Of a stretch of DNA of 18,817 bases, positions 1 to 7,547 are shown one piece after another. This DNA comes from Coemansia sp. RSA 1804. Taxonomy: Eukaryota; Kickxellomycota; Kickxellomycetes; Kickxellales; Kickxellaceae. Every line of letters starts with the position of its first letter. The stretch's first letter is position 1. The notes beneath the pieces are model-generated. The model did not search any database, was not told the origin of the DNA, and saw nothing but the letters and a program-made list of their open reading frames with translations. The position numbers and the translations under genes were made by a program. The DNA lies in assembly GCA_027578815.1 (NCBI GenBank), contig JANBTH010000376.1, positions 1 to 18,817 on the forward strand, written 5' to 3'.

Positions 1-182
1 GTGAAATGGTCCGCCGTCGACAGATCAAACGACGACATCTGCGAGTCTCCGTACCCTGCCAGCGGCGAGTAAAACCCGAGCATGGGTATGCTGCTGGTGC
101 AACTGTTGTTGCTATAGCTAACATTTATGTTGTCGTCCACTGTCGTCTGGGTTAGCTGGCTGCTGTCTATTAAACCATCCAT
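1..182 (-). CDS. Unidentified Ser/Thr/Asn-rich protein, N-terminal fragment (runs off window)
   Basis: Reading the minus strand from an ATG at 182 gives an uninterrupted frame of 60 codons to the window edge. It begins MDGLIDSSQLTQTTVDDNIN and continues Ser/Asn/Gly/Tyr-rich. The start has A at -3 (ATAATGG), a favourable context. A second ATG four bases downstream is out of frame and hits a stop after two codons. The composition is that of a disordered N-terminus, as found in many fungal transcription factors or signalling proteins, but no domain is visible and I do not assign a function. The 1.7 kb AT-rich spacer behind it would be its promoter and leader. That the frame is coding is moderately supported (balanced codon use, good start, no stop); the rest of the gene is outside the window. 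Confidence 0.55.
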   Translation of the reverse strand, partial: MDGLIDSSQLTQTTVDDNINVSYSNNSCTSSIPMLGFYSPLAGYGDSQMSSFDLSTADHF

Positions 183-1933
183 TATTCTCACCCCTGTCTA
201 TATTAATATTAATATTTTTGAATTTTTTCTATTTCTTTTTTGCACTGTTAAATTGCAAGCGCTGAAACTAGTAGGAGGGGGGTGGATAAGAAATATGTAA
301 TAATAAAAACGACAACAGCAACCGCCAAACTGCTATGTATCATTTGGAATACAAAGAGGGGGAAAACGTCTATAATACTGTTTATTCATAATAAAAAAGA
401 AAAGAATTCTCTTGCTCTTGTTCACCCGGGACTGCTCTTCATTATATACTCCTCCATCCATCCATTTCCTGGCCAACCTAAAGAGACGAGTACATTTTTT
501 CCCTTACATTTATTATTTTTTCGTTTCTAAATATATACTTTTATTGCTTGCTTGCAAAAACAATGCCTTCCGTTTTTTCCCATTTATTATTCCTCCCCTT
601 CCTTCATCCTGCATACTCTATTCCAATTTTTTTACTCTTCTGTTCTTCCCCATTTCCCCCCTCCTTTCTTTTCACCTGTGGAAAAACTGATCCCAATTCA
701 TTTACGCGCAAGTAATAAGCACATACGCTCACGCTTTTCGCTCCAGTCTAATTGCATATTCGCAGCTACATGAATAATGGTATCCGAGGACGATACGCGA
801 ATTACAATTGCCCGTGTCTATTTCGTGTTTTCCACACATTTGCTCTGCAACAAAACAAACCCAGCAAGCAGACAAAACGAGGAAGAAGAAGGAAAATGGG
901 AAATGTGATAGATAACTATAAAATATAATAGTACCACCTGCAAATGAAATTCTGCAAGTGGAAATTCTGCAACTAAAATTTCACTTGCCTGGACTCATTT
1001 CTTTCTTTCTTACGTGTTTCCTCCCTTTTTCTGCTGCTGCTTTTGCTAGAACTGATAACTATCATATGGAATGATGTTTGAGCTCTGCCTCCCATGTTCC
1101 TAATGCAAAGGGTGGTACCTCTTGTGTTTCTATAAAGGCCGTTTTTTTTGCAAAACCCTTCCTAAGAAAATTAAACAAAAAAGACAAGATTTCAAGTGTA
1201 AACTAAATCTTCTGCCACTACTTGGACCACGTCATCTGTATTTTACATATAAAAGTATTGAGATGCACTATACGTATAAGGTAATATTGGGCGTTAATTC
1301 ACTTTCTTTACCCTGATAAATCTGCTTCCATAGTATATAGCAGAGTTTGTGAGCCCGATTGGTGAGCTGCAAAAGTAAAATAAACTTTTAAACGCTAGTC
1401 AAGATACTTGAATTATTTCGCATTTTGGCACGGGAATAACATAACACGCGCCACGCAATCCCATTTCCTTTTTTATTCTGTCTGTTTTTCATAGTTTAAA
1501 AGTGTATATTATTATTAAAGCCACAAAATATGTGCATAATTTTCTCATTAGGAAAAGGGCACACTATTATAATAGTGAAAATATGAATCTGGAATAAAAA
1601 TAAAAAAGCTTGATACTGCGCATAAATTCCTCCTTTTTCGCTTACACGAAATAAAATAAAGCGTTTTGCTGATGTCACAGATATGCACATGGCAAATAAG
1701 GTTAACAGCTGCAAAAAAAAGAGAATGGATGAATGTATATGTTGCTCAAAAAAGTGGCATTTTAATAATAAGAGCGGATCGGTTACTTGACGGAAAAGTT
1801 CTTTTTTAATTCTTTGCTTTTATATGACCCAAATTTCAATATACCTTCGAGTTTCCAAAGATTGTATCTCTTAACATCAAGCCTATTCAAACAGTACTCT
1901 CCACTCTTCTTGTGTAGCATTATACTCAACACA
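183..1933. other. AT-rich intergenic region between two divergent genes
   Basis: No coding region is supported over about 1.75 kb. The frames present are short, T/F/K-rich and resemble no family. The stretch holds a pyrimidine-rich tract on the plus strand (about 400-670), AT-rich runs at 195-245 and 1480-1620, and a small direct/inverted repeat near 946-988. It lies between the divergent partial gene ending at 182 and the receptor gene starting at 1945, so it must contain both promoters. A TTATATGA sequence near 1819 is a weak TATA candidate for the receptor. I saw no tRNA or other RNA gene. Confidence 0.6.
946..988. repeat. Short direct plus inverted repeat
   Basis: GAAATTCTGCAA occurs at 946-957 and again at 961-972, a perfect 12-base repeat with a 15-base period. 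GCAAGTG at 954-960 is the reverse complement of CACTTGC at 982-988, and the neighbouring bases continue an imperfect stem. The unit could form a small hairpin. Function unknown. Confidence 0.6.
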
Positions 1934-1954
1934 ATGATCGAGACATGTCGATAA
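1934..1954 (+). promoter_or_regulatory. Upstream ORF overlapping the receptor start
   Basis: ATG at 1934 opens a 6-codon frame (M-I-E-T-C-R-stop) ending at 1954, past the receptor's own ATG at 1945 and in a different frame. Its ATG has A at -3, while the receptor ATG has G at -3, so the upstream start is at least as favourable. An overlapping uORF of this type normally lowers translation of the main frame. It matters only if the transcript begins upstream of 1934, which the sequence alone does not show. Confidence 0.5.
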
Positions 1955-3039
1955 CTTCACTAGTGCCAACAAAGGTCCGACCAGACCGTGTCAAGTGGCT
2001 AGCTTGGTTTACAGTGGGATTCGGTATTGGGCTAATGGCCATCAACACGCTCCTGTTTGCGTATGCGGTGTGGAAGCACAAGTACCCGCCAATAAAAGCC
2101 AAAAACATTCCACTAATCGCGGTGCTCTACGTATCGATGCTCATATGGTTTATAGGAACCATCGGCACAAATTTCAACCTGCCAGGACTGTTTGACTTTA
2201 AAAACAGCTGTATAGTCTTTGCCTCGTGGTTCCGTGTCCTGCTGGGCGTGTTTCTTTTCATCCACATCCATATATTCCGGCTATACACGTATCTACGTAT
2301 CTTTGAACAGCTAAAACGGATGACAGTCCGCGTGTATGCAATCGGTGCACTGATATACTTGGTGGTTGCGCTTGGATATGGTATTCCAATAACAATTTTG
2401 CGCAACAGCCTGACGGTCCGGTTTGTGCCGTCGCTGGGGATATGTGTGTACGGCATGGCGTTTATTGAGATTTCGTTTTCCATCATCTGGGCCGGATGGC
2501 TGGCAATTCTCGTCGTGACAGTGCTGGCCCGCAACATCAACACATCGTTCAACGAGTACAAGGAAATGGTTCTGATCATAACGCTGAGCTCCATCACGCT
2601 TTTGTACGAAACAATCGTGCACAACATTGTCCAAGAATATATTCTGTACCGATGGCTGCGTACGCTGAGCACGTTTATGGAATACTTGACAAACCAGACA
2701 TCGCTGTTTATTCTGCTTGGTGTCCCGGTCTACAACTGCATATTCAACCACGAGGCATACAAAAAAAGATTTTTTGAGAAAATGAGAGCCGACGGAATGG
2801 TTGCCAGATACAATCTTACTCTTGAGAATCGGACTGCAGACACAAATGTTGAATCCACCGTTGCTCCCTCCGCACTTGAAAGAGCCGATGCGTCGGAAGA
2901 TAACAGCCGAAAAAGCACGCAATCCGGAAGCGATACAAACAGCAGCAGCAGGAGAAGAAATCCAGACGGTTTGTCGCTGCCAACAACAACATCATTATCA
3001 TCATCATCGTCGTTGTCAACGGCAGAGGCAAATATCTAA
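1945..3039 (+). CDS. Seven-transmembrane receptor-like protein, paralog 1
   Basis: Single-exon frame of 364 residues starting at the ATG at 1945. Seven hydrophobic segments are visible at roughly 18-43, 54-76, 88-116, 128-150, 172-196, 207-230 and 240-262, followed by a hydrophilic tail of about 100 residues rich in Ser, Thr and Asn (poly-Ser near 351-357). YPPIKAKNIP (47-56) forms the first intracellular loop. C89 at the start of helix 3 and C167 before helix 5 are placed like the usual GPCR disulfide. P261-x-Y-N-C-x-F-x-x-E-x-Y272 follows helix 7. All of these recur in the protein at 17491-18567, so the two are paralogs. The topology is like fungal GPCRs that carry a C-terminal RGS domain, but none is present here; the Ser/Thr tail could be a phosphorylation site. 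Ligand and G-protein coupling are unknown. A uORF (1934-1954) overlaps the start. It is convergent with NAXD, 136 bp away. Confidence 0.85.
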   Translation: MSITSLVPTKVRPDRVKWLAWFTVGFGIGLMAINTLLFAYAVWKHKYPPIKAKNIPLIAVLYVSMLIWFIGTIGTNFNLPGLFDFKNSCIVFASWFRVLLGVFLFIHIHIFRLYTYLRIFEQLKRMTVRVYAIGALIYLVVALGYGIPITILRNSLTVRFVPSLGICVYGMAFIEISFSIIWAGWLAILVVTVLARNINTSFNEYKEMVLIITLSSITLLYETIVHNIVQEYILYRWLRTLSTFMEYLTNQTSLFILLGVPVYNCIFNHEAYKKRFFEKMRADGMVARYNLTLENRTADTNVESTVAPSALERADASEDNSRKSTQSGSDTNSSSRRRNPDGLSLPTTTSLSSSSSLSTAEANI

Positions 3040-3175
3040 ACAAGCATCCATCTATCCACCACCCGGAGAATATATACATATCAAATCGACATTATGTTAT
3101 TACAATGAATTTACTTTTCTTTCTTTTTTCCTTCATTTTTACATGTACTTTTAAACGTATGAAATAATACTGAAA

Positions 3176-4285
3176 TCACAGGTTGGCAGGCCTCACGGCC
3201 TTGAGCAGCTCCTCAAACTTGTTGTCAAAGGAAATATCGATCTGCTCAAGAATGTTAGTCGACTGCGTTGCACGGCCGTATTCGTCGTAAGCCAAGTACG
3301 AAGCATGGCGGGTCAGCAGGCATGCAGCATAAGAGGCAAGCATAGGGATATCCTTTGGATCGATATCCTCCGAGCTGGAAGAAGAGGCCTGTTTTCCACT
3401 GCCGGGCTTTTCGCCGCCTCTGCTGCTATTTGCTCGTGCCTCTACAGCCTGCTTGTACTTTTCGCCCCACGCCATAAACGTCACTGTTGCGCCGCAAAGC
3501 ACATCGCCCTGGCCGCCGCACCGCCTTAGGCCGCCAGCCTCGTCGCACACAAACACCCGCTCACCGTTGGAGATTACGTCGCTTTGGCCTTTGCGAACAA
3601 CAGTGACGCCGCCAAGCTTGTGCGCAAGCAGACGCACGGCACCGCCAACCTTCTTTTCTGCCTCCGCATCGACGCTATCGGGATCCAACCCGAGTGCGCT
3701 GCACAGTCTGGCAAACTCTGGCGGATTAGGCGTAAGCACCGCATTTGCGTACCCGCTGATAACACTGGGATCGCTGCACACGATATCCAGCGAGTCGGCA
3801 TCAAGCACAATTGGAATGCCGCTTTTCCTTGCCTCGCAGATAGCAAGCCTCGCGGACTCCTGGAGCGTCCGATCCTTTCCCAGTCCAGAGCCCACAGACA
3901 TGGCATGGACCTTTTTCAGAATCGCCCCAATTTTGCTCTCCCCCGTATCCTCGCTGCTGGGTCGCAGAAACGGCAGGACAATGATATCGGGAGTGTATGA
4001 TTTGATCGCAGTGGCTGCGCCTCTGTCGCATACCAGGTACGCAATATCAGTGCCCAGTCGCAGTGATGATGATGCCACAAAGTACGGCGCGCCGGTAAAC
4101 TCTTCGCAGCCGCCAAAAACAGCCACGCGCCCACAGTCGCCCTTGTGCATTGCGGGCGTCAGCGGCGGAATCAGCTTGGCCAGCGTTTGGAGGCGAGGTT
4201 GGTGGATGCTCATTTTGCCAGCTACCAGGGGTGCTATGAAGCTAACGGATGTGTACGACGCGCGTTGCAGTACGGCGCGGTGCAT
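3176..4285 (-). CDS. NAXD: ATP-dependent (S)-NAD(P)H-hydrate dehydratase
   Basis: 369 residues, single exon. The enzyme uses ATP to dehydrate damaged NADHX/NADPHX back to NAD(P)H, usually together with an epimerase. Visible family motifs of the ribokinase-like carbohydrate-kinase fold: GDCGRVAVFGG..EFTGAPYF (49-69), GSGLG (132-136), LDAD (161-164), LTPNPPE (184-190) and GGLRRCGGQGD (251-261) with the catalytic Asp261. A Gly/Ser-rich low-complexity insert lies at about 285-310. Residues 1-24 carry Arg/Lys, Ser and hydrophobics with no acidic residue, like a mitochondrial presequence. The ATG at 4285 has T at -3 (weak); the in-frame ATG of Met25 at 4213 has AAA before it (strong). Initiation at Met25 would give a 345-residue cytosolic form. 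Its 3' end faces the receptor gene; upstream lies the FunK1 locus, divergently transcribed. Confidence 0.95.
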   Translation of the reverse strand: MHRAVLQRASYTSVSFIAPLVAGKMSIHQPRLQTLAKLIPPLTPAMHKGDCGRVAVFGGCEEFTGAPYFVASSSLRLGTDIAYLVCDRGAATAIKSYTPDIIVLPFLRPSSEDTGESKIGAILKKVHAMSVGSGLGKDRTLQESARLAICEARKSGIPIVLDADSLDIVCSDPSVISGYANAVLTPNPPEFARLCSALGLDPDSVDAEAEKKVGGAVRLLAHKLGGVTVVRKGQSDVISNGERVFVCDEAGGLRRCGGQGDVLCGATVTFMAWGEKYKQAVEARANSSRGGEKPGSGKQASSSSSEDIDPKDIPMLASYAACLLTRHASYLAYDEYGRATQSTNILEQIDISFDNKFEELLKAVRPANL

Positions 4286-4832
4286 TTACTTTGAAATAAC
4301 TGCAACGAAAAAGCAGGCAGCAGAAGGAAGAGAAAAGAATGAGGAAGCTCAATTCAAAGAGACAAAGAGCAAAGCGGAGCAAAAACCATCTTTCTTTAGA
4401 TAATAAAAACAGTTTATTTTATTGCTGCCATTTCTGGGATTAGGGATTTTGCTGAAAAGTCAACGTGATTGATTGACCATCAACAATAAGACTCTGCTAA
4501 TCAATCAAGACACGATTATGACCAAAGATCAATTGAGACAGGCTAGTGAGTCTGATACAGTCGACACCTCCTGGTCTCAGTTTGAACCAGGCGGAGCCAG
4601 TCAACCGGGCAAGTTGACCATTGTCCTAGCTTCTTTTCAGCACGTTGCTTAACAGCCTCTCCGAGAACACATTTTCAACGTAGGCGGTCTAAACTGCCAT
4701 CACTGCGTTTCCTTTTCGTAAACTTTTTGTTTATTAGTATGATTTCATTCAGCAGATAGTTTGAGCTTTAGATGTGAACCCAGCATACCCGATTAATAAT
4801 AAATCAACTTTATTTGGAAAAAAAAAACAGAC
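4286..4832. other. Divergent spacer between NAXD and the FunK1 locus
   Basis: No gene is seen in these 547 bases. The left part must hold the NAXD promoter (minus strand). The right part, 4644-4815, is the FunK1 upstream region and is the copy-A half of a dispersed repeat listed separately. A ten-base A run at 4818-4827 precedes the kinase ATG. Confidence 0.6.
4644..4815 (+). repeat. Dispersed promoter-like repeat, copy A (upstream of FunK1)
   Basis: This 172-base stretch ends about 18 bases before the kinase ATG. It is colinear with 15143-15330 on the same strand. Shared blocks in order: GTTGCTTAAC (4644 / 15143), ATTTTCAAC (4671 / 15181), GTAtGATTT (4737 / 15251), AACCCAG (4777 / 15292) and CCGATTAATAAT (4789 / 15304). 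AACCCAG to CCGATTAATAAT spacing is exactly 12 bases in both. Over the last 65 bases I count about 72 percent identity by hand. The position directly upstream of a start codon makes a promoter/leader origin the natural reading. Confidence 0.75.
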
Positions 4833-6047
4833 ATGTATCCAGCCATCAGCGCTCTTTTTGAATTCGTGGCTGACTCAGTCGCCGGCTATTGGGATGGTCA
4901 CGGTGATAACCTCGGGAAGCCGCGCAGGATTGCTGCTGCTAAAAAGCTTGACTTCAAGCCCCAAGAGTCGTTCAACTCAACGCGGATCGACATTTCTATT
5001 TGCGGTAGCAGCGAGTCGCCTAAGCAGCTAAGGTTCACGGATATGCTGCTCGTAGTAGAGGCGAAGAGAAAGGCAAGAAAGTACAATACAGCGCTGGCGC
5101 AGTTAATTCACTACACGAGGCTGCTCTATGCCAAGCAATACAATCGTCGATTTGTCTGGGGAATGACGGTGTGTGCGCCAGTCGTGCGTCTGTACGTTTT
5201 TGGGCATGACAAGATATACGAGTCGCCATCGATTGATCTCTGGGTGCCAGAGCAGTGCGCAGACCTGGCCAGGCTGCTTGTGAGTTGGGCTTTCTGCCCG
5301 ATCAGTATCCTTGGCTTTGACAAGACCATCGAGTACCTTCCGGAATATAACTGTTTGAGAATTCAGACAGAGTCCCTTGACGGCGGCAAACCACACTTCT
5401 CCTATGCGCAGAATATGCATCGGGCACCCGAGAGTGTGTTTGGAAGACACACGACATGCTTTCTTGCCAGCGAGAAGCCTCCCCGTATTTGCCTACCTTT
5501 TGTTACCTCAGATACCGAATCCGCAAAGGCTAGAGATGCTGAAGTCGCAAAGGCACGAAACAAAATTAAAGATTGGATCGAAGGTGTCCAGACTGCGGTG
5601 TGTGCCAAGAAAATGAGTATTGACTATATACTAGAGGCTGCTAGAACTGGCGTTACTAAAGCTGTGACAAAAATTGCAAAGGCAAGGCTTCCAGTATCTG
5701 ATAAATCGTCCGATTCGGCTGCTGTCCAGGCTTGTGTATCAAAGATAGTCATGGCTATAGTTGGCTTTGCTGTTAATCCGGGTGAAAACTATTCTGCCGA
5801 GTGCGTTTGTTCCTTGGCTGCCGAGCCAGAGCAGGCCTTCGACGCCGCTGCCGCACGTATCCTAGCTGTTGGTGCTACTGTTGTTGCCGACGTCATCAAT
5901 TATGAGACTGCTGACATTTTCACTTACCCGTTCGAGTTTGCCATGGGACAAATTGCCACGGCGATTGCACAACTCGTCGAATCGATTGATTCAAAAATAT
6001 TCGAACTGGACCGCTTCGTCAAGGATGCCTGGTCCTTCTCAGAATAG
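4833..6047 (+). CDS. FunK1-like kinase, N-terminal segment (nuclease-fold-like region and start of kinase domain)
   Basis: 404 residues from the ATG at 4833 to TAG. A region at about 50-120 has D53 (RIDIS), then LLVVEAKRK (72-80) with E76-x-K78, then Q90 and a helix followed by NRRFVWGMTV. This D...ExK...Q spacing on strand-like segments resembles PD-(D/E)XK restriction-endonuclease folds; FunK1 proteins typically have an EVK/EAK motif here. Residues about 228-285 are Ala/Lys-rich and helical. The end, IFELDRFVKDAWSFSE, is the kinase beta-3 strand with K397 as the likely ATP lysine, so the stop falls inside the kinase domain. If translated alone, the product would have the N-terminal region but no catalytic loop. 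Start choice is supported by position just downstream of the promoter-like repeat and by CAG-AC-ATG with C/A context. Confidence 0.7.
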   Translation: MYPAISALFEFVADSVAGYWDGHGDNLGKPRRIAAAKKLDFKPQESFNSTRIDISICGSSESPKQLRFTDMLLVVEAKRKARKYNTALAQLIHYTRLLYAKQYNRRFVWGMTVCAPVVRLYVFGHDKIYESPSIDLWVPEQCADLARLLVSWAFCPISILGFDKTIEYLPEYNCLRIQTESLDGGKPHFSYAQNMHRAPESVFGRHTTCFLASEKPPRICLPFVTSDTESAKARDAEVAKARNKIKDWIEGVQTAVCAKKMSIDYILEAARTGVTKAVTKIAKARLPVSDKSSDSAAVQACVSKIVMAIVGFAVNPGENYSAECVCSLAAEPEQAFDAAAARILAVGATVVADVINYETADIFTYPFEFAMGQIATAIAQLVESIDSKIFELDRFVKDAWSFSE

Positions 6048-6734
6048 TCACAGGTGCCGGATAGACATGATGAGGTTCAGTACTTGAGCGAAATCAGGAG
6101 CAGGTTCCAGAATGACGAGACCATGCAGGGCAAATTCCCGCTCATAGTTGCAGGTGGTGCTGTTTGCTACAAGCCCAGGTGGTGCAGCAATGACAGTGCG
6201 CCAATAAGTGATGACACCGGAACTGCATTTCCTATGGTTAATAGGGTTGTTCTTCAGGAATCCAAGTTTCGGCAGCACAAGCGCATTGTCTTAAACATGG
6301 TTGCCTGTCGCCTTGGCGATACCGAGTCCGTAGATGAGCTGATTGTTGCTGTGGCAGACGCGATGCATGCAAACCACAGGATCTTGTCAGAGTGCGGTAT
6401 TCTGCATCGCGACATGTCACCGCATAACGTCCTACTCACACGGAACCGGGACCGCAAGCCCACTGGCATGCTCATTGATTTCGATTTCGCGACTCGTGTG
6501 GCAGATGAGATTGCAGAAGGACCCAACCGAACAGGGACAGGGCCGTACATGAGCATTGCCAATCTCCAAGGATTGGAGTTCCCGCGCACCGAGCTGGATG
6601 ACTGGGAGTCATTGATATATGTGCTTTCCATGATGGCCACATTTGGCGTGACGACCGAGGACCGACATGCATTGAGAGAGTATTGCACGCGACATATCGA
6701 AAGAAATGCTTCAACAGAAAATTCCAATCGGTGA
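6048..6734 (+). CDS. FunK1-like kinase, catalytic segment (no own ATG start)
   Basis: Continues in the frame of the preceding segment directly after TAG: SQVPDRHDEVQYLSEIRSRF and onwards. Catalytic loop HRDMSPHNVLL (Asp and Asn present), metal-binding IDFDFA, and the activation region RTGTGPYMS are intact; LDDWESLIYVL is the usual FunK1 helix with Asp-Asp-x-Glu-Ser. All core kinase catalytic residues are therefore conserved. There is no ATG at its beginning, so it is not an independent gene. The family-like reading fades after FGVTTEDRHALREYC and the frame closes with TGA at 6734. Upstream and downstream pieces belong to the same broken locus. Confidence 0.65.
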   Translation, partial: SQVPDRHDEVQYLSEIRSRFQNDETMQGKFPLIVAGGAVCYKPRWCSNDSAPISDDTGTAFPMVNRVVLQESKFRQHKRIVLNMVACRLGDTESVDELIVAVADAMHANHRILSECGILHRDMSPHNVLLTRNRDRKPTGMLIDFDFATRVADEIAEGPNRTGTGPYMSIANLQGLEFPRTELDDWESLIYVLSMMATFGVTTEDRHALREYCTRHIERNASTENSNR

Positions 6735-7134
6735 ATGGAGAAATTCCAACTACTACTCTGCCGGCTATTCAAAGATGGCGCATATGTCGTCTTCCAGAAA
6801 CTTCGAAAAGTCTATAACTGACCACTTCTTGCCAATAACCAGCTATGAGCCCTTGAAAAAACTGATTACCGACCTCCGGGTCTGCCTCTTCAATAACCCG
6901 AGGATGTCTTACTATGGCTGGGGGACAGAGATCAAGCCAAGTTATCCAGAGGCTACCTTTTCAATCCTTGTGACTGGCTACGATGATTCTGGTATTCAGC
7001 AAGATGTGGCTAGCCCCTTTGCCAGGCGGGCTGCCTGTGCTGATACTATAGCCAGAGACCTGTGTGATATTTTGGACAGAAAAAGAGAAGCGGCACTAGA
7101 GCGGATGGACAAGGGAGTGAGTGGGGAAGCCTAG
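6706..7134 (+). CDS. FunK1-like kinase, C-terminal segment (frame +1)
   Basis: 142 codons open from the ATG at 6706 to TAG at 7134, shifted by one base from the catalytic segment and overlapping it by 29 bases. The sequence LQQKIPIGEW, the following HMSSSRNFEKSI and the helical end (ADTIARDLCDILDRKRE) fit the C-terminal lobe of FunK1 kinases, where an I..W motif is followed by a K..HM.S...F pattern. It is best explained as the displaced 3' part of the same kinase rather than a separate protein. Confidence 0.55.
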   Translation: MLQQKIPIGEWRNSNYYSAGYSKMAHMSSSRNFEKSITDHFLPITSYEPLKKLITDLRVCLFNNPRMSYYGWGTEIKPSYPEATFSILVTGYDDSGIQQDVASPFARRAACADTIARDLCDILDRKREAALERMDKGVSGEA

Positions 7135-7547
7135 GCTGTATAGCCTTTTATGTGGTTAAATAGGTTTCAAAAAGAATAACGAAATTGTTATTTACTCAGG
7201 AGCAAAATCCTAGAAAAAAATCAGAGACTCGGTGTTGCTTTTACATGATAATATCATATATCCGCAGATATATCAGTATGTTCTGATATCAACGTGTGAG
7301 CCAACAAACGCTTTATGCCAAAAAAAAATCAGGCTCTCGTCTGCTTTGACCTAAGCAACATACGTTAACTACATCCTAAATATTCAGGTAGAAACAACAG
7401 GCATTGCACTCTCCCAGTAAATGGGAAGGAGGGGCTTGTATTAAAATTCACAAATTACGTCAGAGCATTGACGGTGCGTAGGCGTTGGAAGCTTGACGCA
7501 CAACAGATAAAAGTCTATAAGGAAATTACAAGAAAAGCAATTGGGAA
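7135..7547. other. Intergenic, 3' flanks of FunK1 and the antiporter
   Basis: No gene seen. This 413-base AT-rich stretch lies between the 3' ends of two convergent genes. It contains an imperfect direct repeat (7214-7244 and 7322-7350, both starting AAAAAAATCAG) and a 7-bp stem with a 6-base loop (ATATCAG at 7270-7276, CTGATAT at 7283-7289). Neither has a clear function. Confidence 0.55.

Larger units (their letters stand above)
4833..7134 (+). pseudogene. FunK1-family protein kinase, disrupted by an in-frame stop and a frameshift
   Basis: Three consecutive frames together cover a FunK1-like kinase of about 765 residues, a normal length for the family. The first (4833-6047) and second (6048-6734) are in the same frame and separated only by one TAG (6045-6047). 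That stop sits between the probable ATP-anchoring lysine (VKDAW) and the segment leading to the HRDMSPHN catalytic loop (6405-6428) and IDFDFA metal-binding motif (6474-6491). The second frame then ends at 6734 while family-like sequence (IPIGEW, then HMSSSRNFEKSI) continues one frame over (6706-7134), so a one-base insertion or two-base loss lies at roughly 6690-6735. TAG is a real stop in this window (it ends the gene at 17491-18567), so recoding is unlikely. Few lesions and otherwise open frames suggest recent inactivation or an assembly error. An intron 6648-6717 is a weaker alternative for the second break. Confidence 0.75.

Noticed and set aside
282..773. Three overlapping plus-strand frames of 73-92 codons
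   Set aside because: Phe/Ser/Leu/Pro-rich products of a pyrimidine tract; at least one starts with a non-ATG codon; no family signal.
3453..4403. 316-codon plus-strand frame antisense to NAXD
   Set aside because: Overlaps a well-recognised enzyme on the opposite strand; Ser/Pro/Ala-rich shadow with no family motif.
6018..6053. Mini-intron that would remove the in-frame TAG of FunK1
   Set aside because: Only 22-36 bases long and would delete the conserved VKDAW strand of the kinase.
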